The notes: generated by a model from the letters alone, not told the origin. Numbered from the stretch's first letter, positions 37,510 through 47,763 are shown. The stretch is DNA of 64,000 bases from Emcibacter sp. (GCA_021741205.1 JAIOYI010000005.1:1-64000); one strand, 5' to 3'. Program-made: numbers and translations.

Positions 37510-37535
37510 GCTCATATAACTTTATGATTTATAAT

Positions 37536-38750
37536 TTATGCCATGGCCTTTTTAAGATTTTCATCAATTTTATCGAAGAATTTCTTTGAGGTAAGCCAAG
37601 GCTGATCAGGGCCAACCAAAAGAGCCAAATCCTTGGTCATATGACCGTTTTCAACGGTTTCAACACAGACACGTTCAAGGGTTTCCGCAAATTTTTTCAA
37701 AGCATCATTATTGTCAAGTTTAGCACGATGTAAAAGGCCACCTGTCCAAGCAAAAATAGAGGCGATGGGGTTGGTGGATGTTTCTTTGCCAGCCTGATGC
37801 ATGCGGTAATGGCGGGTTACAGTTCCGTGGGCTGCTTCGGCCTCTACGATGGTTCCATCGGGTGTCATAAGCGCAGATGTCATAAGACCAAGAGAGCCAA
37901 AGCCTTGAGCCACTGTATCGGACTGCACGTCACCATCATAATTTTTACAGGCCCAGACGAATTTACCACTCCATTTCATAGCACAGGCCACCATGTCATC
38001 AATCAGACGATGTTCATAGGTGATGCCCGCCGTTGCAAATTTGGCCGCAAATTCATTCTGATAGACTTCTTCGAATAAATCTTTGAATCGACCATCGTAG
38101 GCCTTTAAAATAGTGTTTTTCGTGCTGAGATATACAGGCCAACCACGGTTCAAACCATAATTCATACAGGCACGGGCAAAATCACGGATGCTGTCATCCA
38201 GATTATACATCGCCATGGCAACACCAGAACTTGGGAATTGGAATACCTCATGTTCTATGGTTTCACCGCCGTCTTCTGGTTCAAATTTTATGGTGAGTTT
38301 CCCAGCCCCTGGAACTCGGAAATCCGTTGCACGATATTGATCTCCAAAAGCGTGACGGCCAATGACAATGGGATCTGTCCAGCCGGGAACAAGACGTGGG
38401 ACATTGGAACAAATAATTGGTTCACGAAAAACTGTGCCGCCAAGAATATTACGGATGGTACCATTAGGGGAACGCCACATTTTTTTGAGATTAAATTCTT
38501 TGACCCGTTCTTCATCGGGGGTGATGGTGGCGCATTTTACGCCGACGCCATATTTTATAATGGCATTTGCCGCATCAATGGTAATCTGGTCATCTGTTTC
38601 ATCCCGTTTTTCAATACCAAGATCATAATATTTTAGATCGATATCCAGATAGGGGTGGATCAATTTTTCTTTGATCCATGCCCAAATAATACGGGTCATT
38701 TCATCGCCGTCTAATTCGACAACAGGGTTTTTGACTTTAATTTTATTCAT
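37536..38750 (-). CDS. icd: NADP-dependent isocitrate dehydrogenase
   Basis: 404 residues, the homodimeric eukaryotic-like type common in alphaproteobacteria. Converts isocitrate to 2-oxoglutarate and CO2 while making NADPH. Visible: [51 protein letters not shown] (substrate site), [28 protein letters not shown] (metal-binding Asp) and [10 protein letters not shown]. 2-Oxoglutarate links it to GlnB/GlnA nitrogen sensing elsewhere in the window. Monocistronic. Confidence 0.97.
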   Translation of the reverse strand: MNKIKVKNPVVELDGDEMTRIIWAWIKEKLIHPYLDIDLKYYDLGIEKRDETDDQITIDAANAIIKYGVGVKCATITPDEERVKEFNLKKMWRSPNGTIRNILGGTVFREPIICSNVPRLVPGWTDPIVIGRHAFGDQYRATDFRVPGAGKLTIKFEPEDGGETIEHEVFQFPSSGVAMAMYNLDDSIRDFARACMNYGLNRGWPVYLSTKNTILKAYDGRFKDLFEEVYQNEFAAKFATAGITYEHRLIDDMVACAMKWSGKFVWACKNYDGDVQSDTVAQGFGSLGLMTSALMTPDGTIVEAEAAHGTVTRHYRMHQAGKETSTNPIASIFAWTGGLLHRAKLDNNDALKKFAETLERVCVETVENGHMTKDLALLVGPDQPWLTSKKFFDKIDENLKKAMA

Positions 38751-38862
38751 GAATTAAACCTTCCGCAGATGGGGTACATATAGAGTTGTACCTATTATTG
38801 TTGTTTCTAGCGCAAACTATCACTGCTGATGAGATAAGTGAAGTGCAGAAAGTTTTTTTTTC

Positions 38863-39447
38863 CTAAATTAGGGTGTTTTTTGTTTTTTTATCGAATTTGG
38901 GTAAGGATTTTAGCAAGGGAACGACCTCCTCGACGCTATTGACCACATAAAATAGATTAAAGACTTCAAAGGTTGTGAATTCTTCTTTGATAAAGTTATC
39001 AATCAAGGTGAATAAGGGCTGCCAGTAATTGTCGACATTGACAATGATGATGGGTTTATTGTGAAGCTGTAATTGTTTCCACGTAATCACCTCAATGATT
39101 TCGTCCAAGGTTCCAATACTGCCGGGCAGAGCAACAAAGGCATCGGAAAGATCAAACATCATTCGTTTGCGCTCATGCATGTTATTGACCACAAAAAAAT
39201 TGGTGGCTTCCTTCCAGCCAACCTCTGCCTCGTTAAGATGTTTGGGAATAATGCCTGTAACCTCGCCGCCATTTTCCATAACGGTGTTGGCAAGGACGCC
39301 CATTAGCCCCACATTTCCGCCCCCATAAACCAGATTAATATTATGTTTGGCCAGATCGCAGCCGAAATTTTGGGCCATTTTTTTAAAATGATTATTTCTG
39401 CCCGAACGGGAACCACAATATACGCAAAGTGATCTGATATCGGCCAT
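38863..39447 (-). CDS. LOG-family nucleotide phosphoribohydrolase
   Basis: 194 residues. Rossmann-like LOG fold: SLCVYCGSRSGRNN at the start, NLVYGGGNVGLMG, and the catalytic region PGSIGTLDEIIEVITWKQL. The usual PGGxGTxxE motif has Ser instead of the second Gly; the Glu is kept. Family members split nucleoside monophosphates to ribose 5-phosphate and a base; plant and some bacterial versions activate cytokinins. Substrate here is unknown. Confidence 0.9.
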   Translation of the reverse strand: MADIRSLCVYCGSRSGRNNHFKKMAQNFGCDLAKHNINLVYGGGNVGLMGVLANTVMENGGEVTGIIPKHLNEAEVGWKEATNFFVVNNMHERKRMMFDLSDAFVALPGSIGTLDEIIEVITWKQLQLHNKPIIIVNVDNYWQPLFTLIDNFIKEEFTTFEVFNLFYVVNSVEEVVPLLKSLPKFDKKTKNTLI

Positions 39448-39591
39448 CTGATAAATCCAATCCTCTATAGTAAATAAATTTTGGATAGTCTTAGTTTTGA
39501 CAATTTTCTATCTTATTCAGAGGATGAATTCTATAATAATTATGATATGGAAAATATTATAATTTGATTGAAGTCTAAAATCATACTGACA

Positions 39592-39617
39592 TTCTATATA
39601 CTTTACCGTATATAGAA
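39592..39617. repeat. Inverted repeat before the LysM gene
   Basis: TTCTATATAC (39592-39601), 6 nt, GTATATAGAA (39608-39617): exact 10-bp arms in the 204-nt gap between the divergent LOG and LysM genes. No T-run. Could be an operator for either gene. Confidence 0.5.
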
Positions 39618-39651
39618 GATGCGCTTTCTTTAAAATTGATTTGGTAAGTAG

Positions 39652-40740
39652 TTGACAGAGCAACATTTAAACGCCCCAAAAAAAGGGGTGAAACAAAGTT
39701 CGGATTGGACCATGAAAGCCAGTATCACAGCATTGCTTGTAATGGCTGTTGCGGCTGTTTCATGGATATTGTTTTTTGCCGAAGATGGCCCAAAAGATAT
39801 TTTCCAATCAGATGTTGCCCTTAAAAGAACCGCAGAAAACATCCAGAAAATACCGGATAATACCCAAAAAACACAAGATAAAGCACAAGCCGCAACCATA
39901 TTGCCAAGCTTTGATATTGTTCGGATAAGCCGCAATGGCACAGGCGTCATCGCAGGACGTGCTGAACCCAATAGCGATATTTATATTTATGCCAAAGATA
40001 AACTCATCGGTTCTGCTGTGGCAGACCGTAATGGTGAATGGGTGCTGCTTTATGATGAACCCTTACCTGTAGGCCCCACGGAATTGAGTTTAAAATCCTC
40101 TATGCCCGGAAAGTTCGAGGTTTTTTCGAGTGATATTGTTATTGTTGCGGTTCCAAATCCCGATGAAAATCGTTTTATTGAGGATGAAACCAACGGGGTA
40201 ATTGCGCTTTTAAGTTCACGGACAGGCATAGGCCCAACTCGGGTATTGCAGAAACCACGTCTGGTTAATTTTGCGGAATTAACCAAGGGGTTATCGCTTG
40301 ATTCCTTGGATTATGATGACAATTCGAATACTATTATTTCTGGCACGGCCTCCAAAAATGTCCGTGTGAGAATCTATTTGGATAATGGATTTAGCGGCGA
40401 GGTTATAGCCTCGGACGAGGGTATATGGTCGCATTCCTTTATCATGGCACATGATACAGAGGAGCATTCCATTCGTCTCGATCAGCTTCTCGATGGGGAT
40501 GATGTACAGGTTCGTATAGAGCAACCCTTTACCCGTGGTGTAGCTCTTGATCCTTCGAAGGCCAAAGGAGAAGTTATCGTCAGACCTGGTAATAGTCTGT
40601 GGCACATTGCGCGAAAACTTTATGGATCTGGATTTCACTATACATTGATTTTTGGCGCTAATAAGGACCTCATTAGAAATCCGGATCTTATTTATCCTGG
40701 TCAAAAATTTACCTTACCGACAGCGGCTCCTATAGAATAA
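39652..40740 (+). CDS. LysM-domain membrane-anchored protein
   Basis: 362 residues from a TTG start at 39652; an ATG at 39712 would start just before the membrane helix. One N-terminal helix (about 22-42), a Lys/Gln-rich linker, two Ig-like repeats (about 85-165 and 220-290) and a C-terminal LysM (308-357: VRPGNSLWHIARKLYGSG ... NPDLIYPGQKFTLP). LysM binds peptidoglycan, so the protein likely spans from inner membrane to cell wall. Similar proteins are common in alphaproteobacteria with no fixed function. 22 nt before the exporter gene. Confidence 0.82.
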   Translation: MTEQHLNAPKKGVKQSSDWTMKASITALLVMAVAAVSWILFFAEDGPKDIFQSDVALKRTAENIQKIPDNTQKTQDKAQAATILPSFDIVRISRNGTGVIAGRAEPNSDIYIYAKDKLIGSAVADRNGEWVLLYDEPLPVGPTELSLKSSMPGKFEVFSSDIVIVAVPNPDENRFIEDETNGVIALLSSRTGIGPTRVLQKPRLVNFAELTKGLSLDSLDYDDNSNTIISGTASKNVRVRIYLDNGFSGEVIASDEGIWSHSFIMAHDTEEHSIRLDQLLDGDDVQVRIEQPFTRGVALDPSKAKGEVIVRPGNSLWHIARKLYGSGFHYTLIFGANKDLIRNPDLIYPGQKFTLPTAAPIE

Positions 40741-40762
40741 TTATTAAACACAGGGAGAGAGC

Positions 40763-42655
40763 GTGGCTCATCATAGTCGTTCACATCACCAATCTGACTT
40801 TGATCATAAAAATGAAGACAAAGAAAATCATTGGCTAACCATAAAGACACTGTTTCCCTTTATCTGGATAAAGGGCCGTAGTGACCTCAAATTTAGGGTT
40901 GTTTTTGCTGTTATTTTTCTTGTAATGGCGAAGCTCATTGGTATTTATGTTCCCTTTTTATTCAAGGATGCTGTTGATGCTTTGACGACTGGGGTTAAGG
41001 CAGACTTAAATGCTGTCCTGCTCGTTCTGCCACTAGCCACCATATTGGGCTATGGACTGGCTCGGATACTCAGTTTATTTTTTGGCGAAATGCGGGATGC
41101 GGTATTCTCAAAAGTTGGACAAAATGCGATCAGAAATATCGCCCTTAATACTTTCCAGCATCTCCATAATCTGTCGCTTGCTTTTCACATGGAACGCAAA
41201 ACTGGAGGGCTAAGCCGTGTCATTGAACGGGGAACACGGGGCATCGACTTTCTGCTGCGCTTTATGTTGTTTAATATTTTACCGACATTGTTAGAGATTA
41301 TCCTGATTACATTCATTTTTTGGTCAAAATTTGGTTTTTATTACGCTCTTGTTACATTTGGCTGTTTGGCGAGTTATATTATATTTACTATATATGTAAC
41401 GGACTGGCGGTTGAAATTTCGTCGGGAAATGAACAAGCAGGATACCGATGCCAATAGTAAAGCAGTTGATAGTCTGTTGAATTTTGAAACGGTCAAATAT
41501 TTTACCAACGAAGACCATGAAGCCTCTCGTTATGATAGGGCCTTGGCCAAATTTGAAATGGCCTCGGTCAAGAGCCAAACCTCTCTTGCGGCACTTAATG
41601 TAGGTCAAAGTGTGATTATATCATTTGGACTTGTGATTGTTTTGCTCATGGCGGGACAAGGGGTGGTTGAGGGACGCTTTACAATTGGTGAGTTTGTTTT
41701 GGTCAATTCCCTGCTGATACAAATTTATATGCCGCTAAATTTTCTGGGGATGGTTTACAGGGAGATAAAACAATCCCTTGTTGATATGGAAAAAATGTTT
41801 GGCATGATGCATAAGGAATCCGACATTACGGATGTTGCGGATGCTGTTCCATTGATGATTAAGGGAGGGGCAGTAGAATTCAAAAACGTTTCCTTTCATT
41901 ACGCTAAAAACAGGCCAATATTGAAAAATTTATCTTTTAGCGTTCCCGCGGGGGTAACTATGGCCATTGTTGGGGCGAGTGGTGCTGGAAAATCGACGAT
42001 TTCCCGTATTCTGTTTCGTTTTTACGATATCTCATCTGGTCAAATATTAATTGATGGGCAGGACATCAGCAAGGTTAGCCAAAAAAGTCTTCGACAGAAA
42101 ATTGGTGTCGTTCCGCAAGATACCGTACTTTTTAACGATAGTATCAAATATAATATCCGATATGGCAGGCCCGATGCGACGGATGAAGAAGTTCAGAATG
42201 CTGCAAAACATGCTCAAATTCATGATTTCATCATGTCATTACCAGATCAATATGACAGTGAGGTTGGGGAGAGGGGATTAAAATTGTCGGGTGGTGAAAA
42301 GCAGCGGGTCGCTATTGCGCGAACTATTCTTAAAAACCCTGCTATACTGCTGCTTGATGAGGCAACCTCTGCACTGGACAGCCATACTGAAATGGGTATT
42401 CAAAAGGCACTTGAGAAAATATCGGAAAATAGAACCACGATTGTTATCGCTCACCGTTTATCAACGATCGTAAAGGCGCATGAAATTATTGTGCTGGATC
42501 GGGGCGAAATCGTAGAGCGGGGAAATCATGATAGTCTTTTGAAGGCGAAAGGTGCCTATTTTGATATGTGGCAAAAACAAAAACAGGCTACAAAAGCCAT
42601 GCAGAAATTGGCGGAACTAGAAGAATATAATATGGAATCTAATAAAAAGATTTGA
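40763..42655 (+). CDS. Atm1-type ABC exporter (permease-ATPase fusion)
   Basis: 630 residues from GTG 40763, preceded by AGGGAGAG. His-rich N-terminus (HHSRSHHQ), six membrane helices up to about 330, then the nucleotide-binding domain: Walker A GASGAGKST, signature LSGGEKQR, Walker B ILLLDEATSALD and switch IVIAHRLSTI. The KYFTNEDHEASRYDRAL segment is typical of Atm1/ABCB7 relatives, which export glutathione-linked sulfur or metal species. Exact cargo is inferred from the family only. Confidence 0.92.
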   Translation: MAHHSRSHHQSDFDHKNEDKENHWLTIKTLFPFIWIKGRSDLKFRVVFAVIFLVMAKLIGIYVPFLFKDAVDALTTGVKADLNAVLLVLPLATILGYGLARILSLFFGEMRDAVFSKVGQNAIRNIALNTFQHLHNLSLAFHMERKTGGLSRVIERGTRGIDFLLRFMLFNILPTLLEIILITFIFWSKFGFYYALVTFGCLASYIIFTIYVTDWRLKFRREMNKQDTDANSKAVDSLLNFETVKYFTNEDHEASRYDRALAKFEMASVKSQTSLAALNVGQSVIISFGLVIVLLMAGQGVVEGRFTIGEFVLVNSLLIQIYMPLNFLGMVYREIKQSLVDMEKMFGMMHKESDITDVADAVPLMIKGGAVEFKNVSFHYAKNRPILKNLSFSVPAGVTMAIVGASGAGKSTISRILFRFYDISSGQILIDGQDISKVSQKSLRQKIGVVPQDTVLFNDSIKYNIRYGRPDATDEEVQNAAKHAQIHDFIMSLPDQYDSEVGERGLKLSGGEKQRVAIARTILKNPAILLLDEATSALDSHTEMGIQKALEKISENRTTIVIAHRLSTIVKAHEIIVLDRGEIVERGNHDSLLKAKGAYFDMWQKQKQATKAMQKLAELEEYNMESNKKI

Positions 42656-42686
42656 TGCGCAGTCCAGTCTGCATTACAAAGATAAT

Positions 42687-43406
42687 ATGAACAATACATT
42701 GGATAAGATCATGGATAATTTACCACCGATATTGAATTATTTTCACAAAGAAGGCCATAAATTCATTTTGGGATTTGCCGCTATTACGGTGCTTTTTTAT
42801 TTACTGGGCCTTGATCTTCTTGGGGTTTTGGGGTTGGTATTAACGGTTTGGTGCGCCTATTTCTTTCGTGATCCAGAACGTGTTACCCCAATAAAGGATG
42901 GTCTTGTGGTCAGTCCTGCGGACGGCGTGATCCAGTCTGTATGTGAGGCCGTGCCGCCACAGGAATTGGAAATGGGTGATGGGATTCGAACTCGGGTGAG
43001 TATTTTTATGAATGTGTTTGATGTTCATGTGAACCGTATTCCTATTGATGGAACCCTGATAAAGCAGATATATACACCAGGAAAATTTCTTAACGCATCG
43101 CTCGAAAAGGCCAGTGTGGATAATGAAAGGCATGCGTTGCTGTTAAAAAGTAAGTCGGGGCGGGACTATGCCTTTGTTCAAATAGCAGGCTTAGTCGCCA
43201 GACGTATTCTATGCTGGGCAGAGGATAATACAGACTATAAGGCGGGGGCACGTTTTGGTCTGATCCGTTTTGGTAGCCGGGTGGATGTCTATCTTCCTGA
43301 GGGCGTGCATTCCATGGTTTGTGTCGGGCAACGTGCCGTCGCAGGCGAAACGATCATAGCCAATGAAAAAACCAAAGAAAATAATCGTGAAGGCGAGGTT
43401 AGGTAA
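42687..43406 (+). CDS. psd: Phosphatidylserine decarboxylase, short form
   Basis: 239 residues. The proenzyme cleaves itself at Gly196-Ser197 in IRFGSRVDVYLP, and the Ser becomes the pyruvoyl group. Also seen: YFFRDPERV, VVSPADGVI and FMNVFDVHVNRIP. Makes phosphatidylethanolamine from phosphatidylserine at the inner membrane. Directly upstream of pssA, which supplies its substrate. Confidence 0.95.
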   Translation: MNNTLDKIMDNLPPILNYFHKEGHKFILGFAAITVLFYLLGLDLLGVLGLVLTVWCAYFFRDPERVTPIKDGLVVSPADGVIQSVCEAVPPQELEMGDGIRTRVSIFMNVFDVHVNRIPIDGTLIKQIYTPGKFLNASLEKASVDNERHALLLKSKSGRDYAFVQIAGLVARRILCWAEDNTDYKAGARFGLIRFGSRVDVYLPEGVHSMVCVGQRAVAGETIIANEKTKENNREGEVR

Positions 43407-43441
43407 GATCAGAATTCAATTATCAAAGAGAATTGAGCCCG

Positions 43442-44215
43442 ATGCCAGGCATGAATAAAAGACATATTTTCCCGATCCGAAGTTTGGTGCCAAATGCCAT
43501 AACGGTGCTTGCTATATGTGCTGGGATGTCTGCTATCCGATTTGCCATTCTCGGGCGTTGGGAAGGTGCCGTCCTTGCGGTTCTCATTGCTGGTGTTCTT
43601 GATGGATTAGATGGTCGTATGGCAAGACTTTTAAAGGGTTCCTCAAAATTTGGAGCTGAACTTGACTCCTTATCCGATATCGTAAGTTTTGGTGTTGCAC
43701 CAGCCGTAATTCTCTATAGCTGGGCGTTGCGGGATGTAAAGGGAATTGGATGGTTAATTGCTCTAATTTTTACGACCGCAATGGCTTTGCGCTTGGCGCG
43801 GTTTAATACGATGAGTCAAAGTGAAAATATAAATAAAAAGGAAAATCAGGATTATTTTACAGGCATCCCAGCCCCTGCCTCTGCGGCCTTGGCGTTATGG
43901 CCTATGATTTTATATTTCCTGACTGATATTGATTTTTTCAAGAATCCTGTATTTTGTGTGATTTATGTTGGTCTTATTGCCGCTATGACGGTGAGCAATA
44001 TCCCCACATTTTCCTTTAAAAGATTAAGCATTAAACGGGAATATGTTTTATTTTATTTGCTCGGCATTGCCGTACTTGCAACGCTTTTGGTGACCCACGT
44101 CTGGGCAACAATGTCTGTGATTGGATTGTTTTATATTATAACCATTCCCATGGCCGTCGTGTATCATAAGCGGAAATTTAAAAAACCCGACCCCGAATCT
44201 GGTTCAAAAAAATAA
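43442..44215 (+). CDS. pssA: CDP-diacylglycerol-serine O-phosphatidyltransferase
   Basis: 257 residues from ATG 43442; a TTG 9 nt upstream is possible. CDP-alcohol phosphotransferase motif DGLDGRMARLLKGSSKFGAELDSLSD (pattern DG-x2-AR-x8-G-x3-D-x3-D) is intact, with about seven membrane helices. Makes phosphatidylserine; with psd it forms the phosphatidylethanolamine branch. Confidence 0.94.
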   Translation: MPGMNKRHIFPIRSLVPNAITVLAICAGMSAIRFAILGRWEGAVLAVLIAGVLDGLDGRMARLLKGSSKFGAELDSLSDIVSFGVAPAVILYSWALRDVKGIGWLIALIFTTAMALRLARFNTMSQSENINKKENQDYFTGIPAPASAALALWPMILYFLTDIDFFKNPVFCVIYVGLIAAMTVSNIPTFSFKRLSIKREYVLFYLLGIAVLATLLVTHVWATMSVIGLFYIITIPMAVVYHKRKFKKPDPESGSKK

Positions 44216-44244
44216 CATTCTGATAAGATTGCCTTGCGTTTGTG

Positions 44245-44270
44245 GCGTTTGAAACATACGTTTTAAACGC
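44245..44270. promoter_or_regulatory. Palindromic operator before the TetR gene
   Basis: A 26-bp imperfect palindrome, GCGTTT-N-AAAC-N4-GTTT-N-AAACGC, with only two mismatched pairs, 30 nt before the regulator start. Typical position and size for TetR autoregulation. Confidence 0.6.
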
Positions 44271-44300
44271 TAAGTTTAGTTCTTCATAAGTGAGTAAATA

Positions 44301-44948
44301 ATGAGACCAATAAAACCAATAAAACCAGTAAAACTAGATGCCAAAGAACGCATTCTTGACGTTGCCGAAGAATTATTCGCTAATGCTAGTTTTGCAAGTG
44401 TTTCGGTGCGCGCCGTAACAGCACAGGCGGACGTTAATCTATCAGCCGTGAATTACTATTTCGGATCAAAACAGGGGTTGTTTCATGCGGTCTATGTTCG
44501 TCGTGCAACCTTGATGAATCATGAACGGTTGCATTTATTGCATATGGCCTCAGAAATGGCTAAGGCGTCGGGAGAAGATGTCTCCCTTCGAGATTTAATC
44601 AATGCTATTTTAACACCACCCATTTTTTGGCTATATGATGAAAAACAGGGCTATTCTGTCTATATTCGATTTCTTGCAAGATCCTATCTTGAAGATGCGA
44701 ATAATCTGAAGGATGTTTTGAGTCAAGAGGTTGATGTATTTGATCGCTTTGTGCCATATTTTAAAAAAATAAAACCGAATTTAACGAAAGAGGATATTTA
44801 TTGGCGTATCCATTTCGTCATGGGTGTTATGCATCATACCATTAATCATTTGCACAGAATTGGGTTATTGTCTCATAATGTCTGTAATGGTGGAGATCGG
44901 GAAGAGGCTCGTGATCGGATGGTGGATTTTTGTTGTAATGGGTTTTAG
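44301..44948 (+). CDS. TetR-family transcriptional regulator
   Basis: 215 residues. N-terminal helix-turn-helix at about 14-60: KERILDVAEELFANASFASVSVRAVTAQADVNLSAVNYYFGSKQGLF. The C-terminal ligand domain is not recognised. The first codons come from a short repeat (IKPIKPVK). A palindrome 30 nt upstream suggests autoregulation. Neighbours are pssA upstream and an uncharacterised convergent gene, so the effector and targets are unclear. Confidence 0.9.
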   Translation: MRPIKPIKPVKLDAKERILDVAEELFANASFASVSVRAVTAQADVNLSAVNYYFGSKQGLFHAVYVRRATLMNHERLHLLHMASEMAKASGEDVSLRDLINAILTPPIFWLYDEKQGYSVYIRFLARSYLEDANNLKDVLSQEVDVFDRFVPYFKKIKPNLTKEDIYWRIHFVMGVMHHTINHLHRIGLLSHNVCNGGDREEARDRMVDFCCNGF

Positions 44949-44952
44949 GGTT

Positions 44953-45489
44953 TTATCCAAACAGATCGTCAATGGTGCTCTGATCTAAATCTTTACCATC
45001 GAGCTTTTCTGTATCATCGTCAAAATAGTGATCAATGCTATCCTGATCTGTCATGTGTTTCTTACCATTGATGATGAGATTACATTTATCAATGAGAAGT
45101 ATTATTTGAAAACTATAGTCGTTAATAATATCTTGCAGCTCATGCGTTTTATCTTTTGCGATCTTATCCTCTAATTGGGATATCGTATTTAAGATAAGAT
45201 CATTCATCTGATTAATTGTATTTTCAAATGGGATTTTAAATTTATCAGGAGAATGGTCATAAGCTTCTATGGCTAATTCCTTGGCTGAAAATACGCTGTC
45301 TCTAAAATGTTCTTGATAGGTTTTAGGATGCCACAGTCTTATATCCTCAATAAATTCTGGCATGGTTGGCAGCATATCAATAAGCATATGCACCTCATTG
45401 AAGTGGTTCATATAGTCCGTAGCAAGCAGGGTTTGAGAATTAATATTCTCACCCATGACTTTTCTTTGATAACAGGTAAAATTTTCCAA
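44953..45489 (-). CDS. Uncharacterised helical protein with FliM/CheZ-like tail motifs
   Basis: 178 residues, mostly predicted helix, no membrane segment and no enzyme motif recognised. The acidic C-terminus holds two similar short motifs, DQDSIDHYFDDD and DQSTIDDLFG (last residue). The Q-x-x-I-D-x-L-F pattern resembles the CheY-binding peptides of FliM (SQxEIDALL) and the tail of CheZ. A role in binding a receiver domain is therefore possible but unproven. Its stop lies 4 nt from the stop of the convergent TetR gene. Unknown function. Confidence 0.7.
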   Translation of the reverse strand: MENFTCYQRKVMGENINSQTLLATDYMNHFNEVHMLIDMLPTMPEFIEDIRLWHPKTYQEHFRDSVFSAKELAIEAYDHSPDKFKIPFENTINQMNDLILNTISQLEDKIAKDKTHELQDIINDYSFQIILLIDKCNLIINGKKHMTDQDSIDHYFDDDTEKLDGKDLDQSTIDDLFG

Positions 45490-45590
45490 TGTGCCTTTTT
45501 CTGCTGTCTGTAAATATTAAAATTATCGTATTATGCCACAGGATTATTAGAGAAGAATTAATAGAAATTCTCTTTTTCAACGCTTATAAT

Positions 45591-45614
45591 AAAAAAACCA
45601 GCCCGGAGGCTGGT
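45591..45614 (-). terminator. Intrinsic terminator of glnBA
   Basis: On the minus strand: ACCAGCC, 4-nt loop, GGCTGGT followed by T residues (positions 45614 down to 45591). About 34 nt after the glnA stop. Confidence 0.88.
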
Positions 45615-45647
45615 TTGTAATAGTTTTTTACGCTTTGAATATGCCTA

Positions 45648-47057
45648 TTATACAGAATAATATAATTGAAACTCTGCTGGGTGAGGAAGAACACGAACGA
45701 TATCGATTTCCTCCGTCTTAAGACGAATATAAGCATCAATCTGATCGTCTGAGAACACGTCACCTTTTTTCAAGAATTCGCGATCCTTATCTAAACAATC
45801 CAAGGCCTCATCCAAAGATGCGGCAACTGTTGGAATATCTTTGAGTTCTTCTGGCGGCAGCGCATAAAGATCTTTATCCATAGCATCACCTGGGTGAATT
45901 TTATTTTCGATCCCGTCAAGGCCAGCCATAAGCATAGCAGAAAAGGCTAGATATGGGTTTGAGGTTGGGTCTGGAAAGCGAACCTCAACACGTTTACCTT
46001 TTGGACTTGTGCTATAAGGAATGCGACATGAAGCAGAACGGTTGCGGGCTGAATAGGCCAAAAGAACTGGAGCCTCAAATCCTGGCACAAGACGTTTATA
46101 GCTGTTGGTGGAGGCATTGGTAAAGGCGTTCAATGCCTTGGCATGCTTAATAATTCCGCCAATATAATAAAGGGCTGTATCGGATAAATCCGCATAACCG
46201 CTTCCTGCGAATAATGGAACGCCTTCTTTCCATATTGACATATGAGTATGCATACCAGAACCGTTATCTTGTGCAATGGGTTTGGGCATGAATGTGGCGG
46301 TTTTGCCATGTTCAAAGGCAACCTGATGGGTCACATATTTATTAATTTGTATGCGGTCAGCAGATTGAACGAGCGTGCCGAACATCATGCCAAGTTCATG
46401 TTGTGACGGGGCTACTTCATGGTGATGTTTGTCCATGGGCAGGCCAAGTTCTTTCATGATGGCGACCATTTCGCCGCGAATATTGGAGCATGTATCCATA
46501 GGGGCAACAGGGAAGTAACCACCCTTAATGGAGGGGCGGTGAGCCTGATTACCATATTCTTGTTGACGGTTTGAGTTATAGGGCCCCTCAACATCATCGA
46601 GTGAATAGGACGCTCCGTTATAACCCACATTATATTTAACATCATCAAACATAAAAAATTCAAGCTCAGGACCAAAATAAGCCGTATCACCAATTCCAGT
46701 ATATTTCAGATATTCTTCTGCGCGTATTGCGGTTGAGCGTGGATCACGGATATAGCCTTCGCCCGTAGTCGGCTCAAGAATCGAACAGAATAAAACCATT
46801 GTCGGCTGGTCCATGAAGGGGTCCATAGAGACATGGGTGGCATCTGGCATCAAAATCATGTCTGATTCGTTGATAGCCTTCCAACCTGAAATAGAGGATC
46901 CATCAAACATGATGCCTTCTTCGAGCATATCTTCATCAACAACGCTTGCATCCATCGTGAGGTGCTGCCATTTACCTTTTGGGTCTGTAAAGCGAAGGTC
47001 GACAAAAGCAATATCTTTTTCCTTAATCATTTCAAGGACGGTTTTAATATCTGACAT
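45648..47057 (-). CDS. glnA: Glutamine synthetase, type I
   Basis: 469 residues. Makes glutamine from glutamate, ammonia and ATP; twelve-subunit enzyme in the cytosol. Motifs: [49 protein letters not shown] (N-G-S-G-M-H), and the adenylylation site DLYALPPEE with Tyr398. The site indicates GlnE-type control by adenylylation. Follows glnB by 42 nt in one operon. Confidence 0.97.
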   Translation of the reverse strand: MSDIKTVLEMIKEKDIAFVDLRFTDPKGKWQHLTMDASVVDEDMLEEGIMFDGSSISGWKAINESDMILMPDATHVSMDPFMDQPTMVLFCSILEPTTGEGYIRDPRSTAIRAEEYLKYTGIGDTAYFGPELEFFMFDDVKYNVGYNGASYSLDDVEGPYNSNRQQEYGNQAHRPSIKGGYFPVAPMDTCSNIRGEMVAIMKELGLPMDKHHHEVAPSQHELGMMFGTLVQSADRIQINKYVTHQVAFEHGKTATFMPKPIAQDNGSGMHTHMSIWKEGVPLFAGSGYADLSDTALYYIGGIIKHAKALNAFTNASTNSYKRLVPGFEAPVLLAYSARNRSASCRIPYSTSPKGKRVEVRFPDPTSNPYLAFSAMLMAGLDGIENKIHPGDAMDKDLYALPPEELKDIPTVAASLDEALDCLDKDREFLKKGDVFSDDQIDAYIRLKTEEIDIVRVLPHPAEFQLYYSV

Positions 47058-47099
47058 AATTATAATTTCCTGACTAGTTTGATAATAAACGGGTTTATT

Positions 47100-47441
<342 letters not shown>

Positions 47442-47502
47442 TTATTGGCCTTGGTATCTAAATCTAAATGCAAAAACATTTATTTATATTGACCAATTAT
47501 CT

Positions 47503-47522
47503 ATAGCATATTTCATGCCAAT
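47503..47522 (-). promoter_or_regulatory. Sigma-54 promoter of glnBA
   Basis: On the minus strand TTGGCATGAAATATGCTA: GG at 47519-47518 and GC at 47507-47506 with exactly 10 nt between, matching the -24/-12 rule. The start site would be near 47494, giving a leader of about 56 nt. NtrC-type control is the known pattern for glnBA in this class. Confidence 0.75.
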
Positions 47523-47610
47523 TCCTGGGAATTGGAAAGCGTCCGTAAATCATGGAGAAAATACCTTATATATAAGGGCAATAATAATAATATGCCTAAT
47601 AAATAGGCAT
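47518..47610. repeat. Three inverted repeats upstream of the glnB promoter
   Basis: Within the 325-nt non-coding stretch 47439-47763: CCAATTCC-TG-GGAATTGG (47518-47535, overlapping the -24 element), the palindrome CCTTATATATAAGG (47564-47577), and ATGCCTA-N5-TAGGCAT (47592-47610). They lie where activator sites would be expected. None equals the classical NtrC site. Nothing else was seen in the stretch. Confidence 0.6.
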
Positions 47611-47763
47611 TTGGTGATTAAAAACAAGGCGAATACTATTATGGGTTTAATTTGATGGGAATATGAATGATTATCATCATAAGTAAAAGGATATATAAAA
47701 AAGGTAAATTCTTCTCTTGACGCTATGGCAAACTGGACGTACAAGAACGTCACTTATACCTGT

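Noticed and set aside
38855-38875. Possible terminator CCTAA-A-TTAGG at the end of the LOG gene
   Set aside because: The stem overlaps the stop codon, and on the gene's own strand it is followed by A residues rather than T.
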